Source: Rusavskia elegans
Taxonomy: Eukaryota > Ascomycota > Lecanoromycetes > Teloschistales > Teloschistaceae
Assembly (NCBI GenBank): GCA_011316305.1
Contig: SAUG01000060.1
Coordinates: forward strand, 1-64,000
Direction of reading: 5' to 3'
DNA: 64,000 bases
In this document: positions 12,176 to 22,080 of the stretch, in pieces
Position numbering within the stretch: the stretch's first letter is position 1
Layout of the letters: every line of letters begins with the position of its first letter
Position numbers and translations under genes: made by a program
Notes under the pieces: generated by a model
Database searches by the model: none
Told to the model about the DNA's origin: nothing
What the model saw: the letters and a program-made list of their open reading frames with translations, nothing else

Positions 12176-13371
12176 AGATTATAAAATTTATACCGAGGCT
12201 TTAATATATAGATCGCTTTAAAAATTTATATTAAAAGGTTATAGATTAGATAACCTATACCGAGACTTTAACGCGTTAGTTTAATTTAAAAGATAAAAAT
12301 TTTATATAAAGTTTTTATCTATTTTTTAATTAGTTAAATAAACCGAATTATATCGGTAGCTTGTTCTATTATATCAAGATACGTATTTACTTTAACAAAT
12401 TATATAATTAGACTAAAAAGTATTATATTAAATATTAATAAATTTAATATAATTAGAAAAAAGTAAAAAAGATATAGAAAACTTTTTAAATTTTATAGAA
12501 TTCAATTGAAATATAATAGAAAGATATACGAAAAAAAAATAGTAATATTAATAGATTTATTGAAAAATATTATAATAGTCTAATAGATACGAATTAAAAA
12601 TAAAATAACTAAATAATTTAAATAAAATATTATAAATATAATAGTTTTAGATATCTTTAATCCAGATAAACAAGTTATATTATATAGTTATAAAACTGTT
12701 ATAAATAAAAAATTTAATCGTCAAAATAAAATCCTAATAAATTTAATTTGTAAAATAAAAAAATTTTCGTTATAAAATAAAAAAAAAGAAGTTATATACT
12801 AAAATACGTTCTAGCGCGAATTAGTTAGTTGGAATTTTTATTTAGACGGTTAGATATAAAATTTAACTATTTTATTTTTTATTCGAAATTATCAAACGTT
12901 ATTTTTATTATAAATTTTGTTACTTTTATATATTTATAATTATAATACTTTTATCGATTCAATTTAGAAATATTAGAATACGATGTCGAAATATATTTTT
13001 TCGATATAATTTTTCTCGTAAAATTTATATATTTTATCGTTTAAAACGCGCTTTTATCCGACTATAACGTTGGTTATATCTTGCGAAAAAAACCGACTAT
13101 TTTTAATATTATTATTTAAACGTAAAAGATTTTACGGACCGTAAATATATATTTTACTATTTGCTTCTAACGGCGATCGAGTTATATTTAAAATTTGAAT
13201 TTTTTTTTAAAAATTCAACTCGGTTTATCGACTTGCTACAATAGATTTCGACCTTTAAACCAAGATTTTGGCCGGAAGAAAAGAAAATACAACGATAAAA
13301 AAGTATATAAATCAATGGAAATATACTACGGTTATCGTCTCGATTTTATAAAATCCTCTTCTTAATCGCCA
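12176..13371. other. AT-rich tract, nothing identified
   Basis: Stop-dense in all frames, CpA-poor, with no terminal repeats or protein motifs that I can support. GC begins to rise at about 13350, just before the MITE. Confidence 0.4.
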
Positions 13372-13379
13372 TTACTATA

Positions 13380-13719
13380 GGGTCCATCTATCCGTGCCTC
13401 TATACTTGTCTACGCGTGCCTCTATAAAAGTTAACAGAGTTAATTATACAGCGTATACCTCCGGCGAAATAGATTCCGGGGGTCAACCTTAGCGTTCCCT
13501 GCCAAAATCTGGATCTTATAGCCAAACTTCGAGATTTAGTAAGGAGAAAGGGCTCTGTTCCAGCTTAAAATCTCGGTACTAATAGAAATAAACTTTACGA
13601 GTAAGCAAGCGAGATTTAACGAGGAAAAAGTATTAAGAATACGTCGGTTTAGGCTGTTAAACACGACCTTAGGATAGGGGCACGCGTAGACAAGTATGGG
13701 GGCACGGATAGATGGACCC
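13380..13719. mobile_element. 340-bp MITE with ~45-bp terminal inverted repeats and 8-bp duplication
   Basis: The left end reads GGGTCCATCTATCCGTGCC and continues ..ATACTTGTCTACGCGTGCC. The right end is its reverse complement (..GGCACGGATAGATGGACCC). Almost all left/right differences are C-to-T in the left arm. The flanks are TTACTATA (13372-13379) and TTACTGCA (13720-13727), one 8-bp target duplication in which the left copy has G-to-A and C-to-T changes. No coding capacity. The 8-bp duplication fits hAT-type mobilisation; the termini are unlike the TAGACTGGCC family. Confidence 0.85.
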
Positions 13720-13727
13720 TTACTGCA

Positions 13728-15166
13728 TCACTGCTCTGCTATTGCTATATTACTGCTCTACCATTGCTGCACTCTGCGTTAGTGCAACATTCCCGTCTTT
13801 TGTGCCTGCTAGCCTTGTCCCCCTTGCTTCTGGGCAACACAGACATGTCTGGTGAACATCGCACCTCCGGTGGGACCAGACCTAAGCCAACCATGATACG
13901 ATCAGGCAACAGCGAAAACACCTAATGATTCCCTTATTTGTCTCCCAAATTGCGTGAGTCGCATCTGACGTAGTAGATCGAGAGGGTCACATTATTCCGA
14001 TCATCTGGCCTCCCATGGTGTCTGCGCTGTGGAGGATGACCAAGTCGTGGATTCCGGACCCTGATAGAGACTCTGACTTTTCCTCTGCATCGAATATTCC
14101 ACTGATGCACGGTGGGCTTCTGAATTGGCGCAGGGGCTCTTGGCGGCTGTGACCTTTGACGTGGCGACTGGGACGCACAGCGCGTCCTAATCCTAATGGA
14201 GGTGGAGTAGTGCCCAGTATTACAGTGTTCCTCATACCGCAGGCCAATTCCTCTATCTACCTAAGTTCTAAAGGACCAAAATATCGTACATCTTCCCGCC
14301 GGATGATCGACCATTATACAGGACACAAGCGTGCCGAGGGTCTTCTGATGTTCCTGACACTGTTGTCGTCCCGGACCTTGATTACAGCTTTCTCCACCTC
14401 CCTGATCGTATCCGCGTAGTATTACTCGTCCCCAGAATTTCCTGACTCTCATCAGGTAGAGCCTTGAGAGGGGTATCTTCCCAATACAACCACGTCACCG
14501 TTCCCGATCTTGTATCCCGTTCTCGGCGAGGAACAGGAACCCGCCCTTGCGAAACAACGTGGTGTCTATAGGACCAGGAAGAGACGAGGCCGCAACCTCT
14601 ATGCTACTAGTGGGTCTGGTCGATCCAGCACGCCCTTGTTACCCTGAGTCCTGTCGAGGCAGTACGACCACGACCTTTGCGATGTGGGTCCCGTACTAGA
14701 CCGCCATGTTGAGCCAGACTGCATTGTTGTAACCGTACGGGTCATCTGCTTTAGGTAAGTTATGTGGTGCCCCTTGCAGTTTTGGGTGACCGTGCAGACT
14801 CGCCTAGCGACACGATCGTAGCAACGCCGTTGATCAGGTAGAGGGATTTGATTGCTTCGGCGTCTGGGGCCCGACATGGAGGGGTCGGCCGTCCACACGT
14901 CGGAATGATATGGTCGTCGTTCGGGGTTGAGGTACTGCTCGGGCTTAGGATGAAGAGGGAATCTATTGATGTGGGCCTTCGTTCACGAGAACAGCACTCG
15001 TGCGCAAGGCTTCGATTGAACACAAAGGCCTTCCCATCGTAAACCAGCCGCGACAGCCGCGCACGGACCAGATTCAGCCTTATGTCGATTTCCAGCCGCA
15101 ACACGCGACGGAGCAGATTTCTTGCCTGATCACGCCTGGTGCTGAGGACCGCGGACCTAATGCACA
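13728..15166. other. Normal-GC region without a supported gene
   Basis: Codon-like GC with overlapping minus-strand frames at 13987-14247, 14599-14898 and 14760-15173. These lie in different frames, start at non-ATG codons, and show no recognisable motif or intron logic joining them. A decayed minus-strand gene is possible but I cannot support it. The last few hundred bases should hold the promoter and 5' UTR of the ankyrin gene at 15167. Confidence 0.45.
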
Positions 15167-17248
15167 ATGTCACGAATCGGTATTACCTTCCACACGCCGA
15201 CTAATCCTGAATTCAAGTGGTTCGACAGCCTCGAGGGTCTTACAGACGAGGAGCTTGAGGAGATAGCCCTCCACTGTCGCAGCGCAACGGCTGCCTTTTT
15301 CACCGAGCGTTCGGACCGGCGTACCATTAAGAAGGACCGGACAATCGAGAGTCATAGTGATATGCTTCTGGACAATGCCAATCAAATAAACAGGAAAGGA
15401 TTCACGAAAGAGCATAAGCACTGTCTCGAGAACTTGTATACTTTTCTAGCAGATCCGGTTCAAGCTCAAACCGAACGCGATTATGAGAAGGTTGCGAGGC
15501 AATACTTATGGCTTGTCTCGAGAGTCATGGGTTGGTCTTATGCTCTTCTGATCCTTTGTACCTTTGGCAAGAGCAAACTGCACAAACTAAATGAGGATCA
15601 ACGTCTAAGACTCATCAAAAATATTGTTCAACACCCGGAGTCGCTCTTCTGTCCTGAACTTGAGGCCAAAGCCACTCAATGCAACCTTCAAAAAATACGT
15701 AGGGGTCCACCACTAGCTATTATTATATCTATTAAGCTATCGCAGGTATCAAGATAGAACCTAGTCTGAGATTGGGCTGCAAAAAGCGCAAGCAGAACCG
15801 CAGCGGCAGCGAGGACGCCGCCACTGACAGAAGAGCTTTAGTACGGGTGCCTCAGGAAGAGAACGCAACGCACCATCTTGACAACGAACATTCTGTTCGC
15901 AGAAACGGAGCTTTGACAACAGCGACCGCGAACACCTATCCTATCGTTAATGCAAATATTCGAGCCCCACAAAACACACTTTTCGGTATCTCGAGTCAGT
16001 CCAGTCCTCGCAGATCGGCGATAATCTCAGAGCAAGCAGAATGCAATGATCGGTCAGACATGTTGTCATTTGATATGGAAGGACATCCTCCGTTGCCGTT
16101 AGCAGAATTGGGGTATACGAAAGCCTTCCGGACTGATAACATTGCTTTAAACTGAGGACTTTACAGGTTCTCCACTCAAGCTAATACGTTCGTCGCTTCT
16201 ACTCTATCACTTGAGGCCAACTTCAACCGCAATTCAATCCCAATCTGCCAGAGACCATATGGTACCCCAATCTTCAAGCACGTCCTTGACGGAGATATTT
16301 CCGGCGTACATGGTATCTTCGCACGCGGCGAAGGCAGCTTGTGGGATTATGATCCCTATGGACTCGGGCTTCTTTATGTAAGCAAATGATCTCAATATTG
16401 GGAACATCTACTGAATAGAATGTAAAGTATGCAGCTTACTATTGTTGGAGAGGCTCTGGACAAGAACGTGCAATGGCTATGTATCTCGCTCTTCTGAGAT
16501 TTGGGGTGCCGGATGATGACTTAGCTGGGAGAACTGATGAGATTGGAAAGTGAGTAGATTGTTCAAGTCTGAGACCGGAGGAGACTAATCCCTCGCGTTA
16601 AGTCGACCAGTTGAGACTAAAAATGACTGGTTTCTTGCGTCTCGAGCAAGAGGCGAAAGCACTGCAGCGTACGACGAGGTGTACGAGGAGCACAAGTCTA
16701 GCCGGGGTTTTACCAAGCTACACGAAGTACTCCTTAAAATTAACTCGGGATACAAGTCGATAGCTGATTACCTTACTTCCCTTGAAGCAGAGGAGCTCAC
16801 AACCGTAATCGACAAGCCAGATGCGCTTGGCAGGACGCCGCTTGCGTGGGCCGTCGAGTACGGCCTTACAGCTTCCATTGAAGTTCTTCTGAGGTTTCGA
16901 GCTAATCCAAACCAGCTTCGCTTCACTAAATACTACGGCTTCTCGCCTCTTATCCACCTCGCGATTGCCGGGCCTCGCTCAACGTGGATGGATGCAGATA
17001 TTATCAAGACCGTCGGACTTCTTCTCCAAGCCGGTGCCGACGTTAACAGTAAAGACCATGAAGGCTGGACTCCTCTACATATCGCAGCGTCCTGGAGCCT
17101 TTTCGGTGTTACGGAAATGCTCCAGCAATATGGTCAGGACGATTTAGATTGGCAGGCGCGGACAGTAATGGGCGAGAGCATATTTGATGTCTGCGATAAC
17201 ATGGTTTACCGCAACAGATACAAGGACAAGCTGGAAGGTCTAGTCTGA
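15167..17248 (+). CDS. Ankyrin-repeat protein, five exons
   Basis: I assemble five exons: 15167-15698, 15746-16112, 16167-16377, 16428-16549 and 16603-17248. All four introns (47, 54, 50 and 53 bp) have GT and AG ends, and the reading frame is preserved at every junction, giving 625 residues. The start is ATG 15167, with no upstream continuation. Residues ~1-180 are a helical, charged domain without a family match that I recognise, and contain one hydrophobic stretch near 120-140. Residues ~180-300 look disordered. Residues ~330-410 (exons 3-4) resemble degenerate ankyrin units. Residues ~480-585 hold clear ankyrin repeats (GRTPLAWAVEYG; AGADVNSKDHEGWTPLHIAA). Ankyrin arrays bind other proteins; the partner is unknown. 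The stop codon lies 7 bp past the stop of the convergent hydrolase gene, so the two genes overlap tail to tail. Confidence 0.85.
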
Positions 17249-18037
17249 GTTTCTACAATCTTGTACAAGCGCAAGGAGGCTGAATTTCAGATCTGCATCC
17301 TCCCTAGCAATGCAGCGCTTTACGCACCGGAGCGCCGACGGCTCCAACATATCCTCATTTTGCTTTAGCGAACTACCCGTCTTCACTGGCCCATTTGCAT
17401 CGCTGTCCATCTCGTAGACCGAACCGTTCAGGGATTTGATAAAGCATATATAATGCAGATCAACCTCATCTTCAGCCGGTGGAGGTAATGTGTTGCCGCG
17501 TAGAGCAGCCTTCAGATATTTCGTCTCGAGATCTGCCGAGCTTTCAAGCAAGGCTGCTCGCTCACCACTGGGGCAAGTAATAAATTCGCTTAAGAGAGAC
17601 TGCGATTCTAATGGCCATTTGCGGTCAGTGCAATGATCCCGCGTTTGAACAATTGGCATACCTATAAACTTTCTTGTTTCGAAGTTACAGGTCGCATGTA
17701 AAATGGCATAGAGGCCGCAGGCATTATCGATTGTCTGTCGAGTCCAGATGACTTCTTCTCCTTCTCCCTTGAGATCCTCTGCAACCTCGACGGGCACCGT
17801 AATTGACTGTCGGTGTTGTTCGTATCTCTCGGATGTCGGCAGAACGAGAATGAGAGCGAAGACAGGACGTGGTATCAAGCTGAGTTGCATCGGATCGTCG
17901 ATTGACCATACGTCTGTAAGAGCAAGAGAGCGCGAGATCCCTAGACCGTACATGAGGTCGTTCAACACTGGAGGGTCTGACTCAAGAGGTATGAAGCATT
18001 TTGCGTACAACGGGGTCGCGATTTTAGGGGAATTCAT
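17240..18037 (-). CDS. Ubiquitin carboxyl-terminal hydrolase, UCH (peptidase C12) family
   Basis: Single-exon gene of 265 codons from ATG 18037. The frame extends 21 codons upstream, but only to a TTG. The N-terminus has the family's CFIPLESDPPVLNDLMYGLG opening. The oxyanion Gln101 and catalytic Cys107 sit in QTIDNACGLYAILHA, His195 in DLHYICF, and the catalytic Asp211 in YEMDSD, so all four active-site residues are present and correctly ordered. Length is normal for UCH-L3/YUH1-type enzymes (~230 residues) with a slightly longer C-terminus. The family cleaves small adducts from the ubiquitin (or NEDD8) C-terminus and processes ubiquitin precursors in cytoplasm and nucleus. It converges on the ankyrin gene with a 9-bp overlap. 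Its promoter must lie in the ~450 bp before the bZIP 3' end. No sign of decay. Confidence 0.93.
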   Translation of the reverse strand: MNSPKIATPLYAKCFIPLESDPPVLNDLMYGLGISRSLALTDVWSIDDPMQLSLIPRPVFALILVLPTSERYEQHRQSITVPVEVAEDLKGEGEEVIWTRQTIDNACGLYAILHATCNFETRKFIGMPIVQTRDHCTDRKWPLESQSLLSEFITCPSGERAALLESSADLETKYLKAALRGNTLPPPAEDEVDLHYICFIKSLNGSVYEMDSDANGPVKTGSSLKQNEDMLEPSALRCVKRCIAREDADLKFSLLALVQDCRNSD

Positions 18038-18494
18038 AGTTCGCAGCGAGATAAAGACTCTCGGTCCTTTGTTGTGTTGAACAATGCCTGGGTGGAGCAA
18101 GGCTAACTCTTCGGGGATGCTTAGTCATTAGACAGCTGGCTTATCAGCGGCGAGAAATGGCTTTTTTTAGGCACGCTAAAACATTTACTCGCTTATCTAT
18201 TGGCAACAAGCATTTCCCCTAAAAGTTGCAAACTGTCCACAATCCTGGTATTGGTCGCCAAGACCGACCACTAAGCCTAATTAGGCAGGATCTTAGCCAA
18301 GTACGGAATAGTCCGCAGAGCCTCATTTTAAATACCTTATCCTTATCAAATGTCAAAGCCACCAAATGGCAACTCCTCATGATGTTCACATCTACCAATC
18401 AAAATGCAAAGATAGGGCGCCCACAGTGCGATGTCTAAAGATGCAATATACAGGCTCTTCCAGTAGATTACAATTCCATCCTATTCCTATCCTA
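18038..18494. promoter_or_regulatory. Intergenic region: upstream of UCH gene, downstream of bZIP gene
   Basis: Gene-like GC and no conserved frame; the plus-strand open frame at 18226-18438 has no motif. By position it should contain the UCH promoter and the bZIP terminator, but I recognise no specific element. Confidence 0.4.
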
Positions 18495-19971
18495 TCATAA
18501 ATAAGTACCCGGAGGACGAAGAGGCCTTGTCCAAACACAGTCTACCAGAATCATTAGCCGCAAAAGTAAATTCCTAGGGTACAACATTTCCACGTAATTC
18601 GAACAAGACCACCACCGAAATGTCATGGGCCCAGCATTGAGTGGAAAGGGGCGTTGCGACCCCTGTCTATTGTCGCTTTGAACGAACAAGGAGTGCAGAG
18701 CAGTCATACGTTCAGACGAGGGTATTGGTGAAGACTTCAATGGTGGAGGGCCTTGGGGTGGGACGTAGGCACGTGGACGTCGTCTAATTTGCCTACCACT
18801 TCTCCCACTGCCCTCAGCTTCTTGATTTTGTGCAACTGGTGCTCCGCTCAGCGTGGCATGTGGTCTGCGCCTTGGCGATGGCGGCCGTTGGTGTGGTGGT
18901 TAAACCAAGGCGGTTGGCCACTTCCTGGTAGTATTCCTTCTCCTTAAGATAGTGGTCTCTGGCCTCTACCAGCTCGCATTTTTCCTTCTCTAATCTGGCA
19001 ATGGTCTTAGAAACCTCCTTTTCTCCGTGTTTTCGGCGCTGACGTGAACGTTTAGCGGCGGCGGCATTTGGAAAGCGTTTTTCGTGAGTGGCTTTCGAAC
19101 CGGCTTGCCTGTCAACAGGTACTTGAATCATCTGGCATTGACTTTGCGCTGTCGTGCTTGACGTAGGAGCGCTCCCACCATAGGCCATCTGGGGCATTGT
19201 CCAGGGGGGATCAGACGATGGGAACGGAGTCGAGGCAAAGGATAGACACTGGCAGGCGGACGCTATGGGCGGTGCGACAGAGGCTTCAGCACGGGTGACC
19301 TGAATGTAAGAGTACTGAGTACTGGGGCTGTCGATTTGAGAAGCCGGCTGCGGAGGGGCTGACTTGATACCGCCTGGACATTCACAATTCTGCACCCGAG
19401 AAGGAGCTCTTGGACTCAGCTGGCGGCGTGTGGTTGAAGGAGCGGGAGGTTTTGACCAATGTGGAAGGCCTACAGTCGCTTTCGAGAGACCGAGAGGATC
19501 AGATTCACTGCCGGCATTTGCATGAACTCGAGGTAGCACAAATGGCGTTTGTCGAGCTTCGATGGTCCCGCCTGGAAGGTCTTTCGTGACATGATTCGGA
19601 GCATGATCTGATGGAGAACAGAGCGTTATTCGTCGACCACCAAGCGTCATACTGGTTGAGACGTCGATGGGTGGACGGCTTGTCACGGAGGCCGTAGGTA
19701 TAGATGGCGCCGCTCCACGAGATGTTGGTCCCATGGAAGCTAAGCTCGGGACAGAAACAAAGTGCTTAGCATCCCATCGACAAGTTTGCGAATTCGAGAA
19801 GTTACTTCCTGCAGGATTGAGGAGATCTTGAATACCAATACGTTGCGAACTTGGTTGGCCTGGCGGTGTTGAAGACAGAGCAGAAAGTTGTACAATAGCA
19901 TTTGGGGCTGCCTGTACTGGCCGGAGGACATCTGTTGATGCCAAAGTCGACATTGTCCTTCCTTGTGGCAT
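18495..19971 (-). CDS. bZIP transcription factor with a frame change after the zipper
   Basis: Minus-strand frame from ATG 19971 (MPQGRTM..); a second possible start is ATG 19953. The first ~295 residues are Ser/Pro/Thr-rich and contain RIGIQDLLNP, an 'xxLLNP' motif common near the N-terminus of fungal transcription factors. The bZIP basic region follows at residues ~298-315 with the N-x7-R signature (NAAAAKRSR), then a coiled-coil zipper to ~357 (IARLEKEKCELVEARDHYL..). The frame stops at 18814 after an unconvincing tail. From about 18900 the next frame continues open to 18495 with a plausible Pro/Arg-rich C-terminus (SPRRRPHATLSG.., IRRRPRAYVPPQG). A one-base shift at the TTTAACC site (minus strand) joins the two. 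An 85-bp intron starting GTTTAA at the same site and ending at AATCAAG is a second explanation. Nuclear DNA-binding regulator; target unknown. Confidence 0.86.
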
Positions 19972-20418
19972 CAATGCGGGCTGCCTAATTTGTGACAATA
20001 TAAGATATCGTTGTGACGTTGTAACTTGTCGTCAGGAAATCTCTTCTCGAGCTTAACGAACAAACGATAGAAATACATTGGTAAACAATGTCAAATAGTA
20101 AGACTCGACGCGAACATGTTACCGCAGCATAAAAGATTCACCGTAGGAAGATTGAGGGAAAAAAGCAACATAAAAGAGTAATAAGACGATCAAGCTACTA
20201 TAACAATTCATGCTGGCCTTGCCAGTCACTTTTACAGATTCAAGGACGGAACGGAATCCCGGAACCGTCCTAGAATGTAAGAATCGACGGTGTGCTGCCC
20301 TGAGGCCAGCCGAAGGAGTCGAATTGTGGCTTGCGAGAGATTGTGCACGAGCTGCGCCTTACTGTATCGGTCGCGCGAACAGGCCGCGCGAACAGGCCGC
20401 GCGACGTGACCCCGGGAG

Positions 20419-21331
20419 TAGACTGGCCGCCGATCTTAGTAACCCGACCCGGACCCGACCTAAGTTTTAGCGGGTCGAATCCGGGTTAAATTACTTAGTA
20501 ACCCGATCCGGACTCGATCCGACTATAAAATATATTTAATATAATATATATTTAATAGTTTAATAAAAGTAATATATTTAAATTATATATTTTTTATAGT
20601 AGAATTTTTATAGCTAGTATAATTAATTAATTAGAATTTTTTTAGCAAATTTATATAAAAGTTATACTAGATTGACCGTCGGATCGGATTTCGAACTCGG
20701 ATTAAAAAAAATCGATCCGATTCGAATCGGTTCCGACTTTTCTAGATACTAAACCGATTCGGTTCCGGGTCGATTCCAAGTTTCCGAATTTAACCTGCTA
20801 AAACTATTGAAACCGCTAAAACCGAATATAAAAATACAATTCTAGTATAAAAATTATATCTACTAATTAAAAATTAAATTAATTAAAATGAATAGATTAT
20901 CTATATATATTATCTTTATATAAAAGAAATTAAATTATTATTTATAATATTAATTTTAAAATATATACAAGATAATATTATATTAATTATAGTATTATAT
21001 CATAAATAAAAGTTTTTACGAATCGGATCGGATTTCTATTAGTTACTATTTTATAAATCGATTTAATTTTTAGTTCTAATTTTAGGAACCGACTCGTTAA
21101 AACTCGGGTCGGATTTCCGAAAAACCGACGAAAACTCGATCCGAAATAGTCAATCTAAATTATACTAGCTTTATAACTTTATATTAAAATTTAATAGTTT
21201 TAACGGATCGAATCGGATTACGACCCAGAATTTAAAAACCGATTAGATCGGGTTATATTTTAATCTAATCCGATTTAAGTCGGGTCGGATTAGTTAATTC
21301 GGATTCGAAATCCGACTCGACGATCAATTTA
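20419..21331. mobile_element. hAT-like MITE (TAGACTGGCC family), outer copy of a nested pair
   Basis: Begins TAGACTGGCCG at 20419 and ends CGATCAATTTA at 21331, a RIP-mutated form of CGGCCAGTCTA. Flanks CCCGGGAG (20411-20418) and TCCGGAAG (21332-21339) match except for C-to-T and G-to-A changes, so this is an 8-bp target duplication. Removing the inner copy and its duplication leaves about 415 bp, the normal family size. GC-rich CCCGACC/GGGTCGG subterminal repeats flank an AT-rich core. No coding capacity; it must rely on a transposase elsewhere. Confidence 0.88.
20668..21157. mobile_element. hAT-like MITE, inner copy of the nested pair
   Basis: Ends are TAGATTGACCGTCGG (left) and AGTCAATCTA (right), inverted relative to each other. 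Flanks AGTTATAC (20660-20667) and AATTATAC (21158-21165) are an 8-bp duplication with one G-to-A change. The insertion site is a GTTATACTAG motif in the core of the outer copy. About 490 bp, no coding capacity. Confidence 0.86.
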
Positions 21332-21979
21332 TCCGGAAGACAAAGTTATTTTTCAAGTCTACCGTCGTTCAGAATATACGCTAAAGCCCGACCGTATTCT
21401 ACGATCGGCTAGACTATTAGAAGCGTATTTTATCAAATCAATTACAATTGCACGTAAAAATAGCTATAATAAATAAAAATTTACGGATTACAACTATACG
21501 TACGAAAAGTTTTTAGAATTTAGAGATTCTAAAACTATGTACAAAATATTATAGACAGATTATATTATATTAATACGTTCGAGATACAAGTTATTATAGT
21601 CTAATATAAATACTATCTAGATAATAATCACGTTAGGTCCAAATTATAATTCGTATTTTAATATTTTTATTTTAACGTCTTTAACTTTTTTTACTACAAT
21701 TATTTGAAATACTATATCAAAGGATTGCCGATAGATTTCGATTTTTGTTAAATATTATTGAAATCGTGGATATTAATATAGTTTTAAACGTTTTAATTAT
21801 AACTTTTGATATTGAAATATTATTTTTTATAAAAAAAATAAAATTGCGTAATATATTTATAAATCCACACTATTTACGCTTCAATCTAATATAATCAAAA
21901 CCTATTAATATGGATTTTCCAAGCCAGAATCTATACTATCTGATCTATTACTATCAAAAACGTTTATATTGTAAACAAC

Positions 21980-22080
21980 TATAGATACATTTATCTAATA
22001 AAAGATTAATCAGCTTTACTATCTACGATAAATAGAAAATATTTAAAAGATTAGTTATTTGATTAGATTTAACGTATAGA
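21980..22080 (+). repeat. Inverted repeat arm, partner at 24665-24775
   Basis: This ~100-bp stretch (ATACATTTATCTAATAAAA..CAGCTTTACTATCTACG..) matches the reverse complement of 24665-24775 at roughly 85 percent by eye. The arms are ~2.6 kb apart and bracket an LTR-A copy. They could be the terminal repeats of an unrecognised DNA element or two copies of a host repeat in opposite orientation. Confidence 0.55.

Noticed and set aside
14599..15173. Overlapping minus-strand frames of 99 and 137 codons
   Set aside because: Different frames, the longer one without an ATG start, no motif, and they overlap the start of the ankyrin gene antisense.
20210..20470. 86-codon plus-strand frame
   Set aside because: Runs into the terminus of a hAT-like MITE at 20419, so at least a quarter of it is transposon sequence; no motif.
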